Origin: an uncultured Pseudomonadota bacterium
GTDB taxonomy: Bacteria > Bdellovibrionota_B > Oligoflexia > Oligoflexales > CAIYRB01
Length of the DNA: 64,000 nt
Direction: 5' to 3'
Assembly: GCA_903928445.1 (NCBI GenBank)
Contig: CAIYRB010000043.1
Span: forward strand, 1-64,000
A program made the translations under genes and the position numbers. The notes under the pieces were generated by a model. That model was given only the letters and a program-made list of their open reading frames with translations, was not told where the DNA came from and searched no databases. Below are positions 62,891 through 64,000 of the stretch, one piece after another. Position 1 is the first letter of the stretch. Each line of letters opens with the position of its first letter.

Positions 62891-63600
62891 ACCTTGGTCG
62901 CCTGAATCAAGCGGCAAGCTCCAAACAGATAAGAGTAGCTGCTGGTGACGGTGAAACCCTGCTGGTAAAGGGCCTCGCGCATGGCCTCTGGGGTGTAAAA
63001 CGAGCCGACGCTCTCGGGCAGGTAGCGGTAGGCCTCCCGGTCACTGAGCAGGCCGCCGATAAACGGCAGGATACGGTGAAAGTATAGTTGAAAGAACCAG
63101 GCCATGAGACCCTTACGCGGTAAGAAGAACTCGAGGATCAGCAAGACGCCGCCGGGGCCAAGCACGCGGTAAAATTCCTTGATCGCTTGATCACGGCGGA
63201 CGACGTTGCGTAGGCCAAACGAAATGCTTAGACAATCAAACGCGCCATCCGGCAGCAGGAGGCGCTCGGCGCTCATCTGGCGAAACTGGGGTGTTGGCTT
63301 GAGGCCCGAGGTCTTGGCCTTTTTTTGCGCCAAGGCGAGCATCTCGGCCGAGATGTCGACGCCGAGGTGCTCTTGATACTCAGTGCGGGCACGGGCCACG
63401 CTGAGGAGCACGTCCCCGGTGCCCGTGGCGACGTCCAGGTAGCGACCCTCTGGGCGAAACGGCACCATGGCGGTCAGCTGCCGGCGCCAACGTTGGTCCT
63501 GGCGGGCGCTGAGCAGGCGGTTTAACAGATCGTAGCGCGGCGCGACGCGGTCGAACATCGCAGCGATCTTCGCTTCACTCTCGGGGCGTTGAATGGACAA
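62887..63600 (-). CDS. ubiE: Demethylmenaquinone/ubiquinone methyltransferase
   Basis: A 237-residue SAM-dependent methyltransferase of the UbiE/MenG family: MFDRVAPRYDLLNRLLS, SAM site YLDVATGTGDVLLSVA, VDISAEMLALAQKKA, FGLRNVVRRDQAIKEFYRVLGPGGVLLILEF, and SDREAYRYLPESVGSFYTPEAM. It performs the last carbon methylation in menaquinone or ubiquinone synthesis. Which quinone is used cannot be told here. Convergent with the TPR gene. Confidence 0.94.
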   Translation of the reverse strand: MSIQRPESEAKIAAMFDRVAPRYDLLNRLLSARQDQRWRRQLTAMVPFRPEGRYLDVATGTGDVLLSVARARTEYQEHLGVDISAEMLALAQKKAKTSGLKPTPQFRQMSAERLLLPDGAFDCLSISFGLRNVVRRDQAIKEFYRVLGPGGVLLILEFFLPRKGLMAWFFQLYFHRILPFIGGLLSDREAYRYLPESVGSFYTPEAMREALYQQGFTVTSSYSYLFGACRLIQATKV

Positions 63601-63696
63601 AGGGTGCCTCGAACAAAGGGACTTGGGTCCTTTTTGTATCGAGATTGTGGCCTAGGGATCAAGTCCAAAGGCCCAGGCCGCCACCCACCCTGTCGC

Positions 63697-64000
63697 TTAG
63701 AGGCCGACTTCTAGGCCTAAAAACACTGCGTTGGAGTTTAACGCATGGGATTTGCTATCGACGCTGACACCTTGCCCACCCACCTTGGCCTCGCTTTCCT
63801 TCCAGGTCTCCGCGGCGCGGTTGACCTCGAAGAGGACGCTGATCAGGGGCAGCGGTGAGTATTTAAAGCCGATGCTGGCTTGGACGCCGCTGACCTTAGC
63901 GTTGTGGGAGAAATCGGTGGGGGTCGGGTTGCCATTGGCGGTGGCGCCGGCGACCCTCCAGAGGCCATACACCGGGAGGTTCAAGCGCGCATACGGGGTG
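63697..64000 (-). CDS. Partial gene, C-terminal part of a probable outer-membrane barrel protein
   Basis: The last 100 codons of a minus-strand gene that continues past the window edge; the stop is at 63697-63699. Alternating short beta strands (LNLPVYGLWRVAG, VSGVQASIGFKYSPLPLISVLFEVNRAAE, NSNAVFLGLEVGL) suggest an outer-membrane beta-barrel, though the last residue is Leu rather than the usual Phe/Tyr/Trp. 63601-63696 has no gene. Confidence 0.5.
   Translation of the reverse strand, partial: TPYARLNLPVYGLWRVAGATANGNPTPTDFSHNAKVSGVQASIGFKYSPLPLISVLFEVNRAAETWKESEAKVGGQGVSVDSKSHALNSNAVFLGLEVGL

Noticed and set aside
1-64000. CRISPR array, tRNA or rRNA genes, prophage, replication origin
   Set aside because: I looked for regularly spaced repeats, tRNA T-arm patterns and rRNA-like sequence in the intergenic stretches and found none. 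The tail-collar genes come without any other phage structural gene, so they are not a prophage.

Overview
The window reads as chromosomal DNA from a GC-rich Gram-negative bacterium. The evidence is a trigger factor-ClpP-ClpX-Lon block, a zinc-independent ribosomal protein L33, E2/E3 dehydrogenase genes, MutL-MiaA-EngB, a MenG/UbiE methyltransferase and many predicted lipoproteins. The large set of secreted lipoproteins with low-complexity linkers, collagen-like and tail-collar-like proteins and lipoprotein cytochromes suggests a member of the Bdellovibrionota/Oligoflexia or another delta-proteobacterium-like lineage. That assignment is inference from gene content; no 16S gene or other decisive marker is present.

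Layout. 0.1-2.5 kb: a catalase-related haem protein, a VapBC toxin-antitoxin pair with a visible operator, and gene debris. 2.6-8.7 kb (minus): secreted lipoproteins, namely a small Cys-rich one, a MACPF-like one, a trypsin-like one sharing the Cys-rich domain, a di-haem cytochrome and a tandem-domain lipoprotein, with a DUF4143 ATPase remnant between them. 9.1-10.4 kb: an intact AT-rich DUF4143 ATPase, probably acquired. 10.7-14 kb: a DUF3142 protein overlapping a very large secreted repeat protein. 14.4-19.9 kb: a lipoprotein with a possible papain-like fold, a collagen-like protein, three tail-collar (Mdp-type) proteins, two DUF6916 proteins and a GNAT acetyltransferase. 19.9-23.1 kb (minus): histone-deacetylase-like amidohydrolase, DUF1993, truncated globin and a degenerate S41 protease. 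23.2-25.6 kb: membrane protein, fumC, rpmG.

25.8-31.8 kb: repeat lipoprotein, MBL hydrolase, an active Deg-type protease overlapping a catalytically degenerate paralogue, and a lipoprotein with two duplicated cytochrome c domains. 31.8-42 kb (minus): large membrane protein, soluble PAS histidine kinase, lon, clpX, clpP, tig. 42.1-46.1 kb: a tiny membrane peptide, cNMP-binding protein, E2 and E3. 46.2-52.8 kb: cytochrome remnant, small unknown, GH5 glycosidase, and a polyamine-type ABC transporter with the binding protein divergent from potABC. 52.8-59.1 kb: esterase lipoprotein, BadF/NAGK-type kinase, engB, mutL, miaA. 59.4-64 kb: coiled-coil protein, epoxide-hydrolase-like protein ending in a recombination scar with HipA and IS91-like debris, two envelope/signalling unknowns, menG/ubiE and a partial gene running off the end.

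Housekeeping blocks form ordinary overlapping operons. The accessory blocks at 1-20 kb and 60-61 kb carry the novelty: secreted proteins with no assigned role, protease/pseudoprotease pairs, and several gene remnants marking past insertions.
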